Assembly (NCBI RefSeq): GCF_002407605.1
Contig: NZ_NXGV01000002.1
Coordinates: 559,645-623,644, forward strand
DNA: 64,000 bases
Origin: Marinobacter sp. ANT_B65
GTDB lineage: Bacteria > Pseudomonadota > Gammaproteobacteria > Pseudomonadales > Oleiphilaceae
Reading direction: 5' to 3'
Shown: positions 1 through 9,648 of the stretch, piece by piece
Numbering within the stretch: the first letter of the stretch is position 1
Layout of the letters: the number at the start of each line of letters is the position of its first letter
Notes under the pieces: generated by a model
Seen by the model: only the letters and a program-made list of their open reading frames with translations
Told to the model about the DNA's origin: nothing
Database searches by the model: none
Made by a program: the position numbers and the translations under genes

Positions 1-1
1 T

Positions 2-403
2 GATTTCCTTGAGATTGACCATATACGACGCCAGCCGGTAGCCAGCTTGTCCTATGGGCTTCAGAAACGAGTGGAACTGGCACGTGCTTTGGCCATGCGT
101 CCGAAAGTGCTCATGCTGGATGAGCCTGTAGCCGGGATGAACCGGGAAGAAAAAGAAGATATGGCACGGTTTATTCTCGATATTCGCGAAGAGTGGGGCG
201 TGACTGTGCTTATGGTTGAGCATGATATGGGCATGGTTATGGATATTTCCGACCATATTGCGGTACTCAACTTTGGCCAGGTAATTACGGAAGGCCTGCC
301 GGAAGAGGTTCAGAAAAATCCGCAGGTTATCGAGGCGTATCTGGGTACCAGCGATCTGGACAGTCTGCGCAAGAAGCTGAATCCAGAAAGAGAGGTGGCT
401 TGA
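2..403 (+). CDS. livG: HAAT ABC transporter ATPase LivG-like, 5' truncated by window edge
   Basis: This is the C-terminal 133 residues of a cytoplasmic ATPase that powers a branched-chain-amino-acid-type ABC importer. The open frame runs to the first base of the window, so the start and the Walker A motif lie outside. The signature LSYG followed by QKRVELARAL, the Walker B segment VLMLDEPVAGMN and the switch histidine in VEHDM are all visible. The closing segment, with NPQVIEAYLG, is typical of LivG rather than LivF. The stop TGA is directly followed by the ATG of the permease gene. An internal TTG at 47 could be read as a start, but it lies inside the signature motif and is not one. The substrate cannot be read from the ATPase. 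Confidence 0.93.
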   Translation, partial: DFLEIDHIRRQPVASLSYGLQKRVELARALAMRPKVLMLDEPVAGMNREEKEDMARFILDIREEWGVTVLMVEHDMGMVMDISDHIAVLNFGQVITEGLPEEVQKNPQVIEAYLGTSDLDSLRKKLNPEREVA

Positions 404-1282
404 ATGGATTGGCTGTTTTTCGGGGAAATCAGTCTGGCAGGCCTGGCCATGGGTGGTCTCTATGCCCTGATCGGTCTGGGCTTTGTGATTATTTACAAGG
501 CCACCCGGGTCATTAACTTCGCTATTGGCGAAATCATGATGTTTGCTGCCTATCTGTTTCTGGCCTTTGCCGGGGCCATGGAAATGTCGCCCTGGGTAGC
601 TTTGCCATTGGCGGTGCTTGGCGGAAGTGTGCTGGGTGGGGTGATTGAAAAGGTGATGATCCGCCCGATGCTGGGAGAGTCCTCCATTTCTGTGGTTATG
701 GTCACTATCGGTATCGCCAGTATTCTGGTGGGGCTGGTGGAGATGATATGGGGTGCAGATCCGCAGCTTCTTCCGGGTTTTCTGCCTCGCAAACCTGTGT
801 TTATCGGCGAGATGTATCTGGCTCCCAAGATTGCTTATGGCTTCCTCATTGGTGCCGCGCTGCTCATTGTTTACCTGCTGTATTTCCGCTTTTCCCGTGG
901 TGGTGTTGCACTGCGGGCCACAGCCTCAGATCAGGCTGCGGCTTATTCCATGGGGATTAACGTGCGCCGTGTGTTCAACCTGGCGTGGGTATTTGGCTCA
1001 CTCGCAGCCTCGCTAGCAGGTGTACTGGTGGCGGCAACTGGAGGGCTTAGCCCACAGTTTGGGGCCATCGGGCTCAGCGTGCTGGTGGTCGTGATCGTCG
1101 GAGGACTCGACAGCATTGTTGGTGCGCTGATTGCGGGGGTATTTATCGGCTGGCTGGAAACGGTTGCAGGCGCCTACCTGGGTGGCGAGTACCGGATGCC
1201 CGCAACATTTGCAGTGCTGGCAGTGATCCTTGTGCTCCGGCCCTATGGCCTTTTTGGCACCCACGACATAGAGCGAGTATAA
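404..1282 (+). CDS. livH: HAAT ABC transporter permease LivH-like
   Basis: This 292-residue inner-membrane permease is one of two that form the channel of the HAAT importer. It is almost wholly hydrophobic, with about eight membrane segments. It carries the family segments GGLYALIGLGF near the N-terminus and VVVIVGGLDSIVGALIAG near residue 230. The length matches the LivH family. Its ATG follows the livG stop with no gap and its stop is one base before the livM start, so the genes are translationally coupled. Confidence 0.93.
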   Translation: MDWLFFGEISLAGLAMGGLYALIGLGFVIIYKATRVINFAIGEIMMFAAYLFLAFAGAMEMSPWVALPLAVLGGSVLGGVIEKVMIRPMLGESSISVVMVTIGIASILVGLVEMIWGADPQLLPGFLPRKPVFIGEMYLAPKIAYGFLIGAALLIVYLLYFRFSRGGVALRATASDQAAAYSMGINVRRVFNLAWVFGSLAASLAGVLVAATGGLSPQFGAIGLSVLVVVIVGGLDSIVGALIAGVFIGWLETVAGAYLGGEYRMPATFAVLAVILVLRPYGLFGTHDIERV

Positions 1283-1283
1283 G

Positions 1284-2327
1284 ATGCGCATTGGTGACGC
1301 CAAACAGAGTTATGAAGCCGACGAAGCTATCTGGACGAGTTCTACCCAGAAAATCTGGTTTGCAGTCTTATTGCTGACCCTTGCTGTCTTTCCTTTCATG
1401 GCTGATGCCTACCTGCTGTATCTGGGTTGCCTCGTCGGTATTGCGGTTATCAGCACCACGGGACTTAACATCCTGACCGGGTTTACCGGCCTGATATCTC
1501 TCGGGCAGGCGGGATTTATGGGTGTGGGTGGTTATACGGTGGCCTGGTTGTCCATGAACACCTCCCTGCCTTTCCCCATAACGCTGTTGCTTGCCGGATT
1601 GCTTGCCGCTGCCGTGGGTATTCTGGTGGGGCTGCCTTCCCTGAGGGTAAAAGGTCTGTACCTGGCAATTGCTACCCTGGCAGCCAGTGTTTTTCTTCAC
1701 TTCATCTTTGCCGAGTGGGAATCTGTAACCGGTGGTATGGCCGGCTTGAGCCTGGAGCCGGCGCACCTGTTCGGGCTCACGTTTCAGAGCGACTTTGGGA
1801 TGTACTTCATCATTGTACCGCTGGCGGTACTGATGGTGTTTGCTGCCAAAAACGTATTCCGGACCCGTATTGGGCGGGCATTTATCGCGATCCGGGACCG
1901 GGATATTTCGGCGGAAATACTCGGCATCAACCTGTTGCGCTACAAGCTGATGTCTTTTGCGCTCAGTTCATTTTATGCCGGTGTGGCCGGCGGCCTGTTT
2001 GCTTATTTTTACCGGGTTGTCACGCCTGAAAGCTTCCCTCTGTCCATGTCCATTTTCTATCTGGCTGCGGTCATCGTTGGCGGCATGGGTAACCTGCTTG
2101 GCGGTATTCTGGGCGCGGCCTTCATGACACTGATTCCGGAAGTTCTCAAGCTGCTCACGGCAGCCCTTACGCCGTTTTATCCAAACGCACCGATATTCAT
2201 GTCGCCGATGCTGGAAATCATTTTCGGCGCTTTGATTGTCGGGTTTCTTATTTTTGAACCGCACGGGTTGGCGGAGATCTGGCACCGCATACGGCGCTTT
2301 TTCAGTATTTGGCCCTTCAGAAACTAG
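1284..2327 (+). CDS. livM: HAAT ABC transporter permease LivM-like
   Basis: This is the second inner-membrane permease of the importer, 347 residues. The LivM hallmark segment TGLISLGQAGFMGVGGY is near residue 70. The conserved loop RDRDISAEILGIN near residue 205 is the cytoplasmic coupling helix that docks on the ATPases. A roughly 30-residue hydrophilic N-terminus precedes the first membrane helix. It sits between livH and the binding-protein gene in one operon. Confidence 0.93.
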   Translation: MRIGDAKQSYEADEAIWTSSTQKIWFAVLLLTLAVFPFMADAYLLYLGCLVGIAVISTTGLNILTGFTGLISLGQAGFMGVGGYTVAWLSMNTSLPFPITLLLAGLLAAAVGILVGLPSLRVKGLYLAIATLAASVFLHFIFAEWESVTGGMAGLSLEPAHLFGLTFQSDFGMYFIIVPLAVLMVFAAKNVFRTRIGRAFIAIRDRDISAEILGINLLRYKLMSFALSSFYAGVAGGLFAYFYRVVTPESFPLSMSIFYLAAVIVGGMGNLLGGILGAAFMTLIPEVLKLLTAALTPFYPNAPIFMSPMLEIIFGALIVGFLIFEPHGLAEIWHRIRRFFSIWPFRN

Positions 2328-2363
2328 TGGATTTAACAACAATAAGCCGCAAGGAGAAGAAAC

Positions 2364-3572
2364 ATGCTTAAAAACATCTTCAGCAAAGGCCGCAGGCTCG
2401 CAGGTATCGGTAGTATTGCCGCTGCTCTGATGGCAGCGGCGCCTGCAATGGCGCAGGACAAGGAGCCCATCGTATTTGGTGGTTCTATCCCGCTGTCCGG
2501 GGTATTTGCCTTTGCTGGCGTGCACATCCACGCCGGTCTGACTGATTATACAACCTGGATCAACAACAACGGAGGCATCAACGGTCATCCGGTGAAGTAT
2601 GTAATGGAAGACACCGGCTATGAAGTAGACCGGTCCGTCGCCGCGTTCAAGAAAATTACAGGCAGCAACAAGGTCCCGGTTTACTACGGTGACAGCACCG
2701 GGTTCATGAAAACCATTGCCTCTGAGCTGAACAGCAGGGGCACTACGCTCATGAGTGGTGCTTCGTTTGCGACTGCGCTGACAGACAATGAACAATACCC
2801 GTATCAGTTTGTTCCTGGCCCCAATTACACCCAGATGCTCGGGATCATTCTTGAATACATTGCGACCCAGGGAAAAGATGGCAAGAAGCCGACCGTTGCC
2901 TTTGTTTACAGTGATACCGAGTTTGGAAAGGACCCTATTGAAAACGGGAAGGCCAAAGCTGCCGCGATGGGGATTGAAGTTGTAGAGGAAATTATTACCA
3001 AACCTGGCAGCGTAGACGTATCTGCGGAGGTGCTGAAAATGCGCCGGGCGCGCCCGGACTTCGTGGTATTCCATGGCTATGTATTATCTCCCATCAACGA
3101 GTTTATGGTGCAGATGCGTCAGATGGGACTGGATACCCAATTCATGGGTACCTTCTGGTCTACTGACAAACTCATCATCAACAAGATGGGCGCAGACGCT
3201 GATGGTTACATGGGCGTTATGCCCTACAACTACTATGACAGCGCGGAAGGCGGACCCATGCTTGATGCACTGCGAGCCACGGCAGAAAAGAGCGATCCGG
3301 AGGCAGGCTACCGTCCGACCGGATACATGCAGGGCTGGTTTAATGCCATGGTATGGACTGAGGTGGTCAAGCGCACCATGGATGCCGGCAAAGAGTTGAC
3401 GGCGGAAAACATGGCTGAGTCTCTTGCTTCTATTAAAGACTGGGACACAGGCGGCATTATCGGTATTCCGGTTACCGTGAAAGACATGTCCTTCCCGGTT
3501 GGCCGCATTTGGCGTGTAAATGCCAAAGAAGGCCGCTACGAGCCAGTATCTGACTGGATTCACCTCGACTGA
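2364..3572 (+). CDS. HAAT periplasmic substrate-binding protein LivK-like
   Basis: This 402-residue periplasmic binding protein delivers substrate to the LivHM permease. It has a clear Sec signal peptide (KGRR, a hydrophobic stretch, then AMA before the mature Q31). The mature start PIVFGGSIPLSG is the usual opening of the type I periplasmic-binding fold in the HAAT family. An AAGGAGAAG ribosome-binding site lies about 8 bases before the ATG. In family members of this kind linked to acyl-CoA ligases the ligand is often an aromatic or fatty carboxylate rather than an amino acid. That is inference here, because the pocket cannot be read by eye. Confidence 0.9.
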   Translation: MLKNIFSKGRRLAGIGSIAAALMAAAPAMAQDKEPIVFGGSIPLSGVFAFAGVHIHAGLTDYTTWINNNGGINGHPVKYVMEDTGYEVDRSVAAFKKITGSNKVPVYYGDSTGFMKTIASELNSRGTTLMSGASFATALTDNEQYPYQFVPGPNYTQMLGIILEYIATQGKDGKKPTVAFVYSDTEFGKDPIENGKAKAAAMGIEVVEEIITKPGSVDVSAEVLKMRRARPDFVVFHGYVLSPINEFMVQMRQMGLDTQFMGTFWSTDKLIINKMGADADGYMGVMPYNYYDSAEGGPMLDALRATAEKSDPEAGYRPTGYMQGWFNAMVWTEVVKRTMDAGKELTAENMAESLASIKDWDTGGIIGIPVTVKDMSFPVGRIWRVNAKEGRYEPVSDWIHLD

Positions 3573-3580
3573 GACGCCGT

Positions 3581-4390
3581 ATGGAAGCCTTGCTGGAAAT
3601 CGATAATATTGAAGTGGTTTACAACAAGGCGGTGCAGGTCCTCAGGGGCCTGTCACTGCGTGTTCCCCGAGGTGCCATTGTGGCGCTGTTGGGCTCCAAT
3701 GGTGCCGGAAAGTCCACCACACTGAAAAGTGTATCGGGCCTGCTGGCTCTTGAGGATGGTGAGGTGACCGCCGGAGAGATCCGCTTCAAGGGCCACTCTT
3801 TAAAAGGACGGGCGCCGGAAAAGCTGGTTCGTGATGGACTGTTTCATGTAATGGAAGGTCGCCGGGTGTTCGAGGACCTCACCGTTGAGGAAAACCTCGT
3901 TGCGGCGACCTACGCTCTCAGCGGCCGGAAAGTGTCGCTGGGTGATTCCTATGAGCTCGTCTACGACTATTTCCCTCGTCTCAGGGAGCGTCGCAAGCAG
4001 TTGGCAGGTTACTTGTCCGGTGGTGAACAACAGATGTTGGCGCTTGGCCGGGCGCTGATTGCCCAGCCAGAACTGATCATGCTGGATGAACCCTCTCTGG
4101 GCCTGGCGCCGCAACTGGTTGAAGAGATATTTACCATTATTGCCCGCATAAACCGGGAGCAGGGCACTGCAATACTGCTGGTGGAGCAGAATGCCGCTGT
4201 ATCCCTCGCTATTGCTTCTTACGGTTACATCATGGAAAACGGCAAGATCGTTATTGATGGTCCTGCGGACAAACTGTCATCCAATGAGGATGTACAGGAA
4301 TTCTATCTCGGGGTCGGAGGCAAAGAAGGAGAGGCCCGCAGTTACAGGGATATAAAACACTACAAACGCCGCAAGCGGTGGCTGTCATGA
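3581..4390 (+). CDS. livF: HAAT ABC transporter ATPase LivF-like
   Basis: This is the second cytoplasmic ATPase of the importer, 269 residues. It has Walker A GSNGAGKST, signature LSGGEQQML and Walker B LIMLDEPSLGL, with VEQNA in the switch region as is usual for LivF. It is about 30 residues longer than a typical LivF because of a basic tail ending in HYKRRKRW. The stop overlaps the ATG of the following synthetase gene (ATGA at 4387-4390). Confidence 0.92.
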   Translation: MEALLEIDNIEVVYNKAVQVLRGLSLRVPRGAIVALLGSNGAGKSTTLKSVSGLLALEDGEVTAGEIRFKGHSLKGRAPEKLVRDGLFHVMEGRRVFEDLTVEENLVAATYALSGRKVSLGDSYELVYDYFPRLRERRKQLAGYLSGGEQQMLALGRALIAQPELIMLDEPSLGLAPQLVEEIFTIIARINREQGTAILLVEQNAAVSLAIASYGYIMENGKIVIDGPADKLSSNEDVQEFYLGVGGKEGEARSYRDIKHYKRRKRWLS

Positions 4391-6189
4391 CAATGCCGCA
4401 GATTCGTGATCTTACTCTGGTGCAGATGCTCCGGGCCCACGCAAAAGAGCGGCCTGGCATGCTGGCGCTTCGTCAAAAGGATTTTGGTATCTGGCAGGCG
4501 TACTCCTGGCAGGACTATTATCGGCGGGCACGGCATTTCGGGCTTGGTCTGCGTGCACTGGGGCTTTCTGAAGGTGGTCACGTAGCCATACTTTCGGAAA
4601 ACCGGGTGGAATGGGTGATTGCCCAGATGGGCATAGGCCTGGTGAAAGGTATCTGCGTCGGGATATATCCCACGAGCCCCTGGAATGAGGTGGCCTATGT
4701 GCTAGAGCATAGTGCTGCCGAAATGGTGGTCTGTGAAGATCAGGAACAGACCGACAAGGTTCTGGAAGCCTGGCCCCAGCTACCACACCTCAAACACAAC
4801 ATTGTCATCGATCCCAAAGGGTTGCGTTCATACTCGTCACCGCCATCTTCGTTTGAAGAAATCGAGACCCTGGGGCGGGAGTTTGAAAGTAGCCATCCCG
4901 GATTGATTGATGAGCTGCTGGACAGCCAGCAGATGGATGATATTGCGCTGATGGTTTACACCTCCGGGTCTACCGGCCGGCCTAAAGGTGCGATGATCAG
5001 CTGGGGTAATCTGCAGGCTGCCGCACCCGGGCTGATCGAGTTGTTGGGCGTGGATCAGCACAGCACCAGTCTGTCTTACCTGCCGCTGTGCCATGTGGCC
5101 GAGCAGGATATGACCAATATTGCGCCTGTTTATGTGGGCAGTGCGGTGAGCTTTGGGGAAAGCCTGCGAACGATTCAGGAGGATCTTCGGGAGATTGCCC
5201 CAACGTTTTTCCTGGGGGTCCCGCGAATCTGGGAAAAGCTTCATTCTGCTATTTATATCAAGATGCAGGAAACGGGGCGTTTCCGGCAATGGCTTTTTAA
5301 CCGGGCCATGAAAGCCTGTGAGCCAATGATGACCAGGCCGAAAGCAGAGTGGAGCCTTGGTGAACGTCTTACCTATGGTGCTTACTATTGGCTGGTTTTC
5401 CGTGCCTTGCAGAATTTTATCGGACTACGCCGCTGCACCATTGCACTTACCGGTGCGGCACCGATTTCCACGGGGATTCTTCAGTTCTTCCGCACTTTGG
5501 GGGTCCCCCTGGTTGAAGTATACGGCCAGACAGAAAGTACCGGTGTGGCCACCGCACAGCGAGTGGATAATGTGTGTCTTGGTACGGTCGGTACAGCAAT
5601 TTCCGGGCTTGAGGTAACCCTCGGTGAGCAGAATGAGATCATCATGCGTGGCGGCACGGTTTTCAAAGGTTACTACAAGAACGATGAGGCAACAGAAGCT
5701 ACTCTCAGGGATGGCTGGCTGCATACCGGCGATGTCGGCGAGTGGCAGGAAGGGCAACTCAGAATCGTTGACCGGCTCAAGGACATCATGATTACCGCCG
5801 GTGGCAAGAATCTGTCGCCCACGGAAATTGAAAACACGATCAAGGCGAGCCCCTATATCAAGGAGTGTATTGTCATCGGTGAGGCCCGAAAATATGTCTC
5901 GGCGCTGATTCAGGTTGATTTCGAGACCGCCGCAAAATGGGCAGAGCAGGAACGCATTGCCTACACGACATTCCGTAGTCTGACAGAGCACGAGAAAGTG
6001 CAGGAGTTGATTCAGGCAGAGGTAACCAAAGGCAACGACAGGCTTCCGCAAGTGGCGCAGATCAAGCGGTTCCACCTGCTGAGTAAAGAGCTGGATCACG
6101 ATGATGATGAAGTGACCGCCACCATGAAAGTGCGCCGGAGCAAAATCTACGAGAAATACGCGGAGGTGATAGAAACGCTTTATGGCTGA
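4387..6189 (+). CDS. AMP-dependent long-chain acyl-CoA synthetase
   Basis: This cytoplasmic adenylate-forming ligase of 600 residues activates a carboxylate with ATP and couples it to CoA. The phosphate-binding loop YTSGSTGRPKG, the AMP-binding segment VYGQTESTG, the hinge segment with GDVGEW and DRLKDI, and the ITAGGKNLSP region are all intact. It looks like the FadD15 branch of long-chain synthetases. The ATG at 4387 is preferred because it forms an ATGA overlap with livF. A GTG at 4378 is possible. Coupling to the transporter suggests that the imported acid is trapped as its CoA thioester. Confidence 0.88.
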   Translation: MTMPQIRDLTLVQMLRAHAKERPGMLALRQKDFGIWQAYSWQDYYRRARHFGLGLRALGLSEGGHVAILSENRVEWVIAQMGIGLVKGICVGIYPTSPWNEVAYVLEHSAAEMVVCEDQEQTDKVLEAWPQLPHLKHNIVIDPKGLRSYSSPPSSFEEIETLGREFESSHPGLIDELLDSQQMDDIALMVYTSGSTGRPKGAMISWGNLQAAAPGLIELLGVDQHSTSLSYLPLCHVAEQDMTNIAPVYVGSAVSFGESLRTIQEDLREIAPTFFLGVPRIWEKLHSAIYIKMQETGRFRQWLFNRAMKACEPMMTRPKAEWSLGERLTYGAYYWLVFRALQNFIGLRRCTIALTGAAPISTGILQFFRTLGVPLVEVYGQTESTGVATAQRVDNVCLGTVGTAISGLEVTLGEQNEIIMRGGTVFKGYYKNDEATEATLRDGWLHTGDVGEWQEGQLRIVDRLKDIMITAGGKNLSPTEIENTIKASPYIKECIVIGEARKYVSALIQVDFETAAKWAEQERIAYTTFRSLTEHEKVQELIQAEVTKGNDRLPQVAQIKRFHLLSKELDHDDDEVTATMKVRRSKIYEKYAEVIETLYG

Positions 6190-6344
6190 GAAGCCATGGG
6201 CAGGACGCAAAAGTTAAACGGTATGAGAAAAATCAAATCTGACGGCTGGCGAGCAACCTGGGTCAAGCCTATTTGACTGAAGTTATGGTTTGCAGGGGTT
6301 ATTTTGATTGATAATGACCTCCCCAAACTTTTGAGCCAGCTATC

Positions 6345-7853
6345 ATGACTGAAAATCACAGCTTCGAAAAACTACCTGTCCCGTGGGTCCACCGGCGGTG
6401 CTTTGCCCGGCATGGCATCGTCACAACCATGGCCCTGGTTCTGTCCTTTCTCTTTTCCATGGGGTTCAGCGCGTTTGCCAGCGCTGCTGAATCCGGTGCC
6501 CAGAGCCTTACCCGCCATCCAGTGGGTTATATGGCTATAGCCATATTCGTTGTTGCATATGCGTTTGTAATGCTTGAAGAAAAGCTGCACCTTCGCAAGT
6601 CCAAGCCGGTGCTTCTGGCGGCGGGCCTTATCTGGTTCCTGGTTGCTGGTGTCGCGGCCATGAATGGCGATACCGAAAGTGCCAACGAAGCACTGAAGCA
6701 CAACCTTCTGGAATACTCTGAACTCCTGCTGTTCCTGCTGGTGGCGATGACTTACATAAACGCCATGGAAGAGCGTCAGCTTTTTGATGCACTTCGTGGC
6801 TGGCTGGTGAGCAAAGGCTTCAGTTACCTCAGCCTCTTCTGGATTACAGGCTTATTGGCATTCTTCATCTCGCCCATTGCCGACAATCTGACCACGGCGC
6901 TTCTGATGTGTGCGGTATTAATGAAAGTGGGTGAAGACAGCCCGCGGTTTATAGGCCTTGGCTGCATCAATATCGTGATCGCTGCAAACGCCGGTGGGGC
7001 CTTTTCCCCATTTGGAGACATCACAACCCTGATGGTCTGGCAAAAAGGTGTGGTTGAGTTCACCGAGTTCTTCAGGCTGTTTATTCCTGCTGCGGTCAAT
7101 TTCCTTGTACCTGCCGTGATCATGAGTTTTGCTGTTCCGAGTGAACCACCGAAAGATGCTACGGAACCTGTGATCATGAAGCGCGGTGCCCGCCGGACAG
7201 TTGTGCTGTTTCTGCTCACCATCACGACAGCAGTTCTGGGTCACAACTTCCTGCATCTGCCTGCAGTCGTTGGCATGATGATGGGGCTCGCGTACCTGCA
7301 GTTGCTGGGTTACTACCTGCAGCTCAGTTTCAAGCGTGGAGTGGCCCGCGAGCGGGTCTGGGCGGAAAATCACAAGAATACCCGCTTGCTTGAGCGGCTC
7401 GACAAAGCGGTACCTTTCGATATTTTCAATCCGATGGCCCGTACGGAGTGGGATACGCTTCTGTTTTTCTACGGTGTAGTGCTTTGTGTTGGCGGGCTTG
7501 GCTATATCGGTTATCTGGCCGAAGTATCCCAGCTGATATACGGCGACTGGAACGCCACGGGCGCCAATATTGCAGTCGGTGTCATGTCGGCCATCGTTGA
7601 TAACATTCCGGTGATGTTTGCAGTGCTCTCGATGGAGCCGGATATGTCACATGGCCAGTGGTTACTGGTTACGCTTACGGCGGGTGTGGGTGGTTCCATG
7701 CTGTCAATTGGTTCAGCTGCCGGTGTTGCGCTTATGGGGCAGGCCCGGGGCTATTACACCATCATGACGCACCTGCGCTGGACACCTGTAATCATGCTTG
7801 GCTACGCGGCATCCATAGCTACGCATATGTGGGTTAACGCTAACCTGTTCTGA
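6345..7853 (+). CDS. nhaD: NhaD-type Na+/H+ antiporter
   Basis: This 502-residue polytopic inner-membrane protein of the NhaD family exchanges sodium (or lithium) for protons. Family landmarks are the paired acidic motifs SPIADNLTTALL near residue 176 and AIVDNIPVMFA near residue 425, plus NAGGAFSPFGDITTLM near residue 215. The N-terminus carries a signal-like stretch ending ASAAES. An internal ATG at 6429 would remove 28 residues. It stands alone, with 155 bases upstream and a strong hairpin downstream, and fits a marine lifestyle. Confidence 0.92.
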   Translation: MTENHSFEKLPVPWVHRRCFARHGIVTTMALVLSFLFSMGFSAFASAAESGAQSLTRHPVGYMAIAIFVVAYAFVMLEEKLHLRKSKPVLLAAGLIWFLVAGVAAMNGDTESANEALKHNLLEYSELLLFLLVAMTYINAMEERQLFDALRGWLVSKGFSYLSLFWITGLLAFFISPIADNLTTALLMCAVLMKVGEDSPRFIGLGCINIVIAANAGGAFSPFGDITTLMVWQKGVVEFTEFFRLFIPAAVNFLVPAVIMSFAVPSEPPKDATEPVIMKRGARRTVVLFLLTITTAVLGHNFLHLPAVVGMMMGLAYLQLLGYYLQLSFKRGVARERVWAENHKNTRLLERLDKAVPFDIFNPMARTEWDTLLFFYGVVLCVGGLGYIGYLAEVSQLIYGDWNATGANIAVGVMSAIVDNIPVMFAVLSMEPDMSHGQWLLVTLTAGVGGSMLSIGSAAGVALMGQARGYYTIMTHLRWTPVIMLGYAASIATHMWVNANLF

Positions 7854-7860
7854 CTGCGTC

Positions 7861-7889
7861 TGCACGGAGCCCGGAACAGGCTCCGTGCA
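7861..7889. terminator. Hairpin between convergent nhaD and FMN reductase genes
   Basis: A perfect 11-bp stem (7861-7871 with 7879-7889) and a 7-base loop lie between two convergent genes. There is no clear T-run on either side, so termination is likely but unproven. Confidence 0.6.
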
Positions 7890-7913
7890 GCAATGCCCTT
7901 TTGCCCAAGTCTT

Positions 7914-8477
7914 TCACCGCATGCTTTTCAGGGCCGTGGCCCACCTTTCCAGCTCAGCCAGCATGGCGGTAGCTGACGGGTCTATCAGATCGTTGGAGTG
8001 GAATACCTTGCTGTCATCCAGGTGGTTCCACGCCATGGGCACCATGACCCCTTCAACCATCGGCATCATCTTCAGTGTCGTCACCAACTGGCGGGCCAGA
8101 GTTGCTGCACGAACTCCGCCGGATGCGCCACCGTAGCTCACGAATCCGCAAGGCTTGTAGTTCCACTCGGTGTACAGGTAATTCAGTGCGTTCACAAATG
8201 CCGGTGGCGGGCAGAAATTGTACTCCGGCATCACAAACACATATGCGTCGGCTGAATTAACACTTTCAGACCAGTTTTTGGTGTGAGCATGCTCGTAAAT
8301 GCCAGTGCGAGGATGATTGGGTTCGTTGTAAACCGGAAGGTCGAACTCTGCCAGGTCCACCAGTTTACAGTCAAAACCGGAGTTGTCTGCAGCAAAACCA
8401 TGAAACCAGTTTGCTACAGATGGCCCTATGCGGCCGGGTCGTGTGCTGCAGATTATGATATTCAGTTTAAGTGCCAT
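7914..8477 (-). CDS. NADPH-dependent FMN reductase family protein
   Basis: This 187-residue flavodoxin-fold protein probably reduces FMN or a quinone-like substrate with NAD(P)H. The FMN phosphate loop STRPGRIGPSV is near residue 11. The isoalloxazine-binding segments MPEYN and SYGGASGGVRAA are in the expected order, and the length is usual for the family. It is a single gene facing nhaD, with no partner that defines its substrate. Confidence 0.88.
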   Translation of the reverse strand: MALKLNIIICSTRPGRIGPSVANWFHGFAADNSGFDCKLVDLAEFDLPVYNEPNHPRTGIYEHAHTKNWSESVNSADAYVFVMPEYNFCPPPAFVNALNYLYTEWNYKPCGFVSYGGASGGVRAATLARQLVTTLKMMPMVEGVMVPMAWNHLDDSKVFHSNDLIDPSATAMLAELERWATALKSMR

Positions 8478-8631
8478 ATACGGTGCTCCGGGTTAGTGTA
8501 GGTGCCAGGGTGGAGGTTGCAGTTGTTTAACAGGTATTGAATCTAAAGACCCGGGGGCGCGCGATCAAGCGAAGTATTCTGAGAGACATGAACAGGAAAT
8601 CCGATCAAGTTGGCAATCGCCTCTGGCCGGT

Positions 8632-9648
8632 TCATAGGCCCAGTAGCAGGGGCGTAAGTAACAGCCCTTCGCCGATCAGAACCACGAACAATATCAGGGC
8701 CAGTAAGAAGGGTTTGAAACCAAGGCTGCGCAGTTTGTCGATCCGTGTTTCATAGCCCAGAGCTGCCATTGCCATTGCCAAGGCTATCTGGCCCGCCAGA
8801 ACGAGGCTGTGATGAGCGGTCGGAGGCAGAGTAATCATGCTGTTAACAATGACCATGGCAACAAATCCGAAGGCGAACCAGGGAATTGTCAGGCGGCTGG
8901 CGCCCGCCTGCTCTGGTTGCGGTGTTTTATCGCGCCTTAACCACCACTGACCAACAATCAGCAGAAACGGAACCAGCAGCATAACGCGCACGAGCTTCAC
9001 GATGACCGCATTTGCCAGGGCGTCGGTGCCGACAGCATCTGCTGCCGCAACTACCTGTGCCACTTCATGTACCGTTGCGCCGATATAGATGCCATAGAGG
9101 CTCTCATTCCACCCGAGAACAGAATACAGCGCCGGGTAGATGAACATTGCCAGACTACCAAACAGCACAACCGTTGCGACAGCCATGGACGTTGCTGCAG
9201 GCCTGGAGCGTATCGTGGCTTCGGTAGCAAGAATGGCTGCTGCGCCACAGATGGCGCTTCCGGCGCTGGTGAGTAAAGCCGTCTCTGCATCCAGTTTCAG
9301 AACCCGGGTGCCCAGTTGGTAGCCAAGCACGAGTATTGTGGTCATAACCATGATGTCCAGCGCGACCACTCCCGGGCCAAGAGCCAGAATCTGGCCAAGT
9401 GTGATTGAGAAGCCGAAAAGCACAATGCCTCCGCGAAGCAGCCAGCGTGTGGCGAACTTCAAACCCTGCTCAAGGCCGCCGGCTTTGCGGGCCCATGGCA
9501 GATTCCCGGCGAATATCCCCAGCAACAGTGCGAAGACCAGAGGGCTGACCCCGCTTTGCTGGATGGCAGGAATTCCCGTGAGAGCGAACCCGCCGATGGT
9601 AAGCATCGCGCAGACGCCTAATCCTTTCCACATAACAACCTGCTCCAA
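8632..9648 (-). CDS. YeiH/UPF0324 family putative anion exporter
   Basis: This 338-residue inner-membrane protein has about ten hydrophobic segments and belongs to the YeiH (UPF0324, PSE family) group, described as putative sulfate or sulfonate exporters. Landmarks are SAGSAICGAAAILA near residue 130 and IGATVHEVAQVVAA near residue 190. The LysR-type regulator often found beside yeiH is absent. The substrate is not established here. Confidence 0.85.
   Translation of the reverse strand: MEQVVMWKGLGVCAMLTIGGFALTGIPAIQQSGVSPLVFALLLGIFAGNLPWARKAGGLEQGLKFATRWLLRGGIVLFGFSITLGQILALGPGVVALDIMVMTTILVLGYQLGTRVLKLDAETALLTSAGSAICGAAAILATEATIRSRPAATSMAVATVVLFGSLAMFIYPALYSVLGWNESLYGIYIGATVHEVAQVVAAADAVGTDALANAVIVKLVRVMLLVPFLLIVGQWWLRRDKTPQPEQAGASRLTIPWFAFGFVAMVIVNSMITLPPTAHHSLVLAGQIALAMAMAALGYETRIDKLRSLGFKPFLLALILFVVLIGEGLLLTPLLLGL

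Noticed and set aside
1968..3074. 368-codon frame on the minus strand opposite livM/livK
   Set aside because: It is antisense to two clear transporter genes and its protein has low-complexity, His/Arg-rich composition.
5425..6210. 261-codon minus-strand frame opposite the acyl-CoA synthetase
   Set aside because: It is fully inside a proven ligase gene on the other strand and shows no domain.
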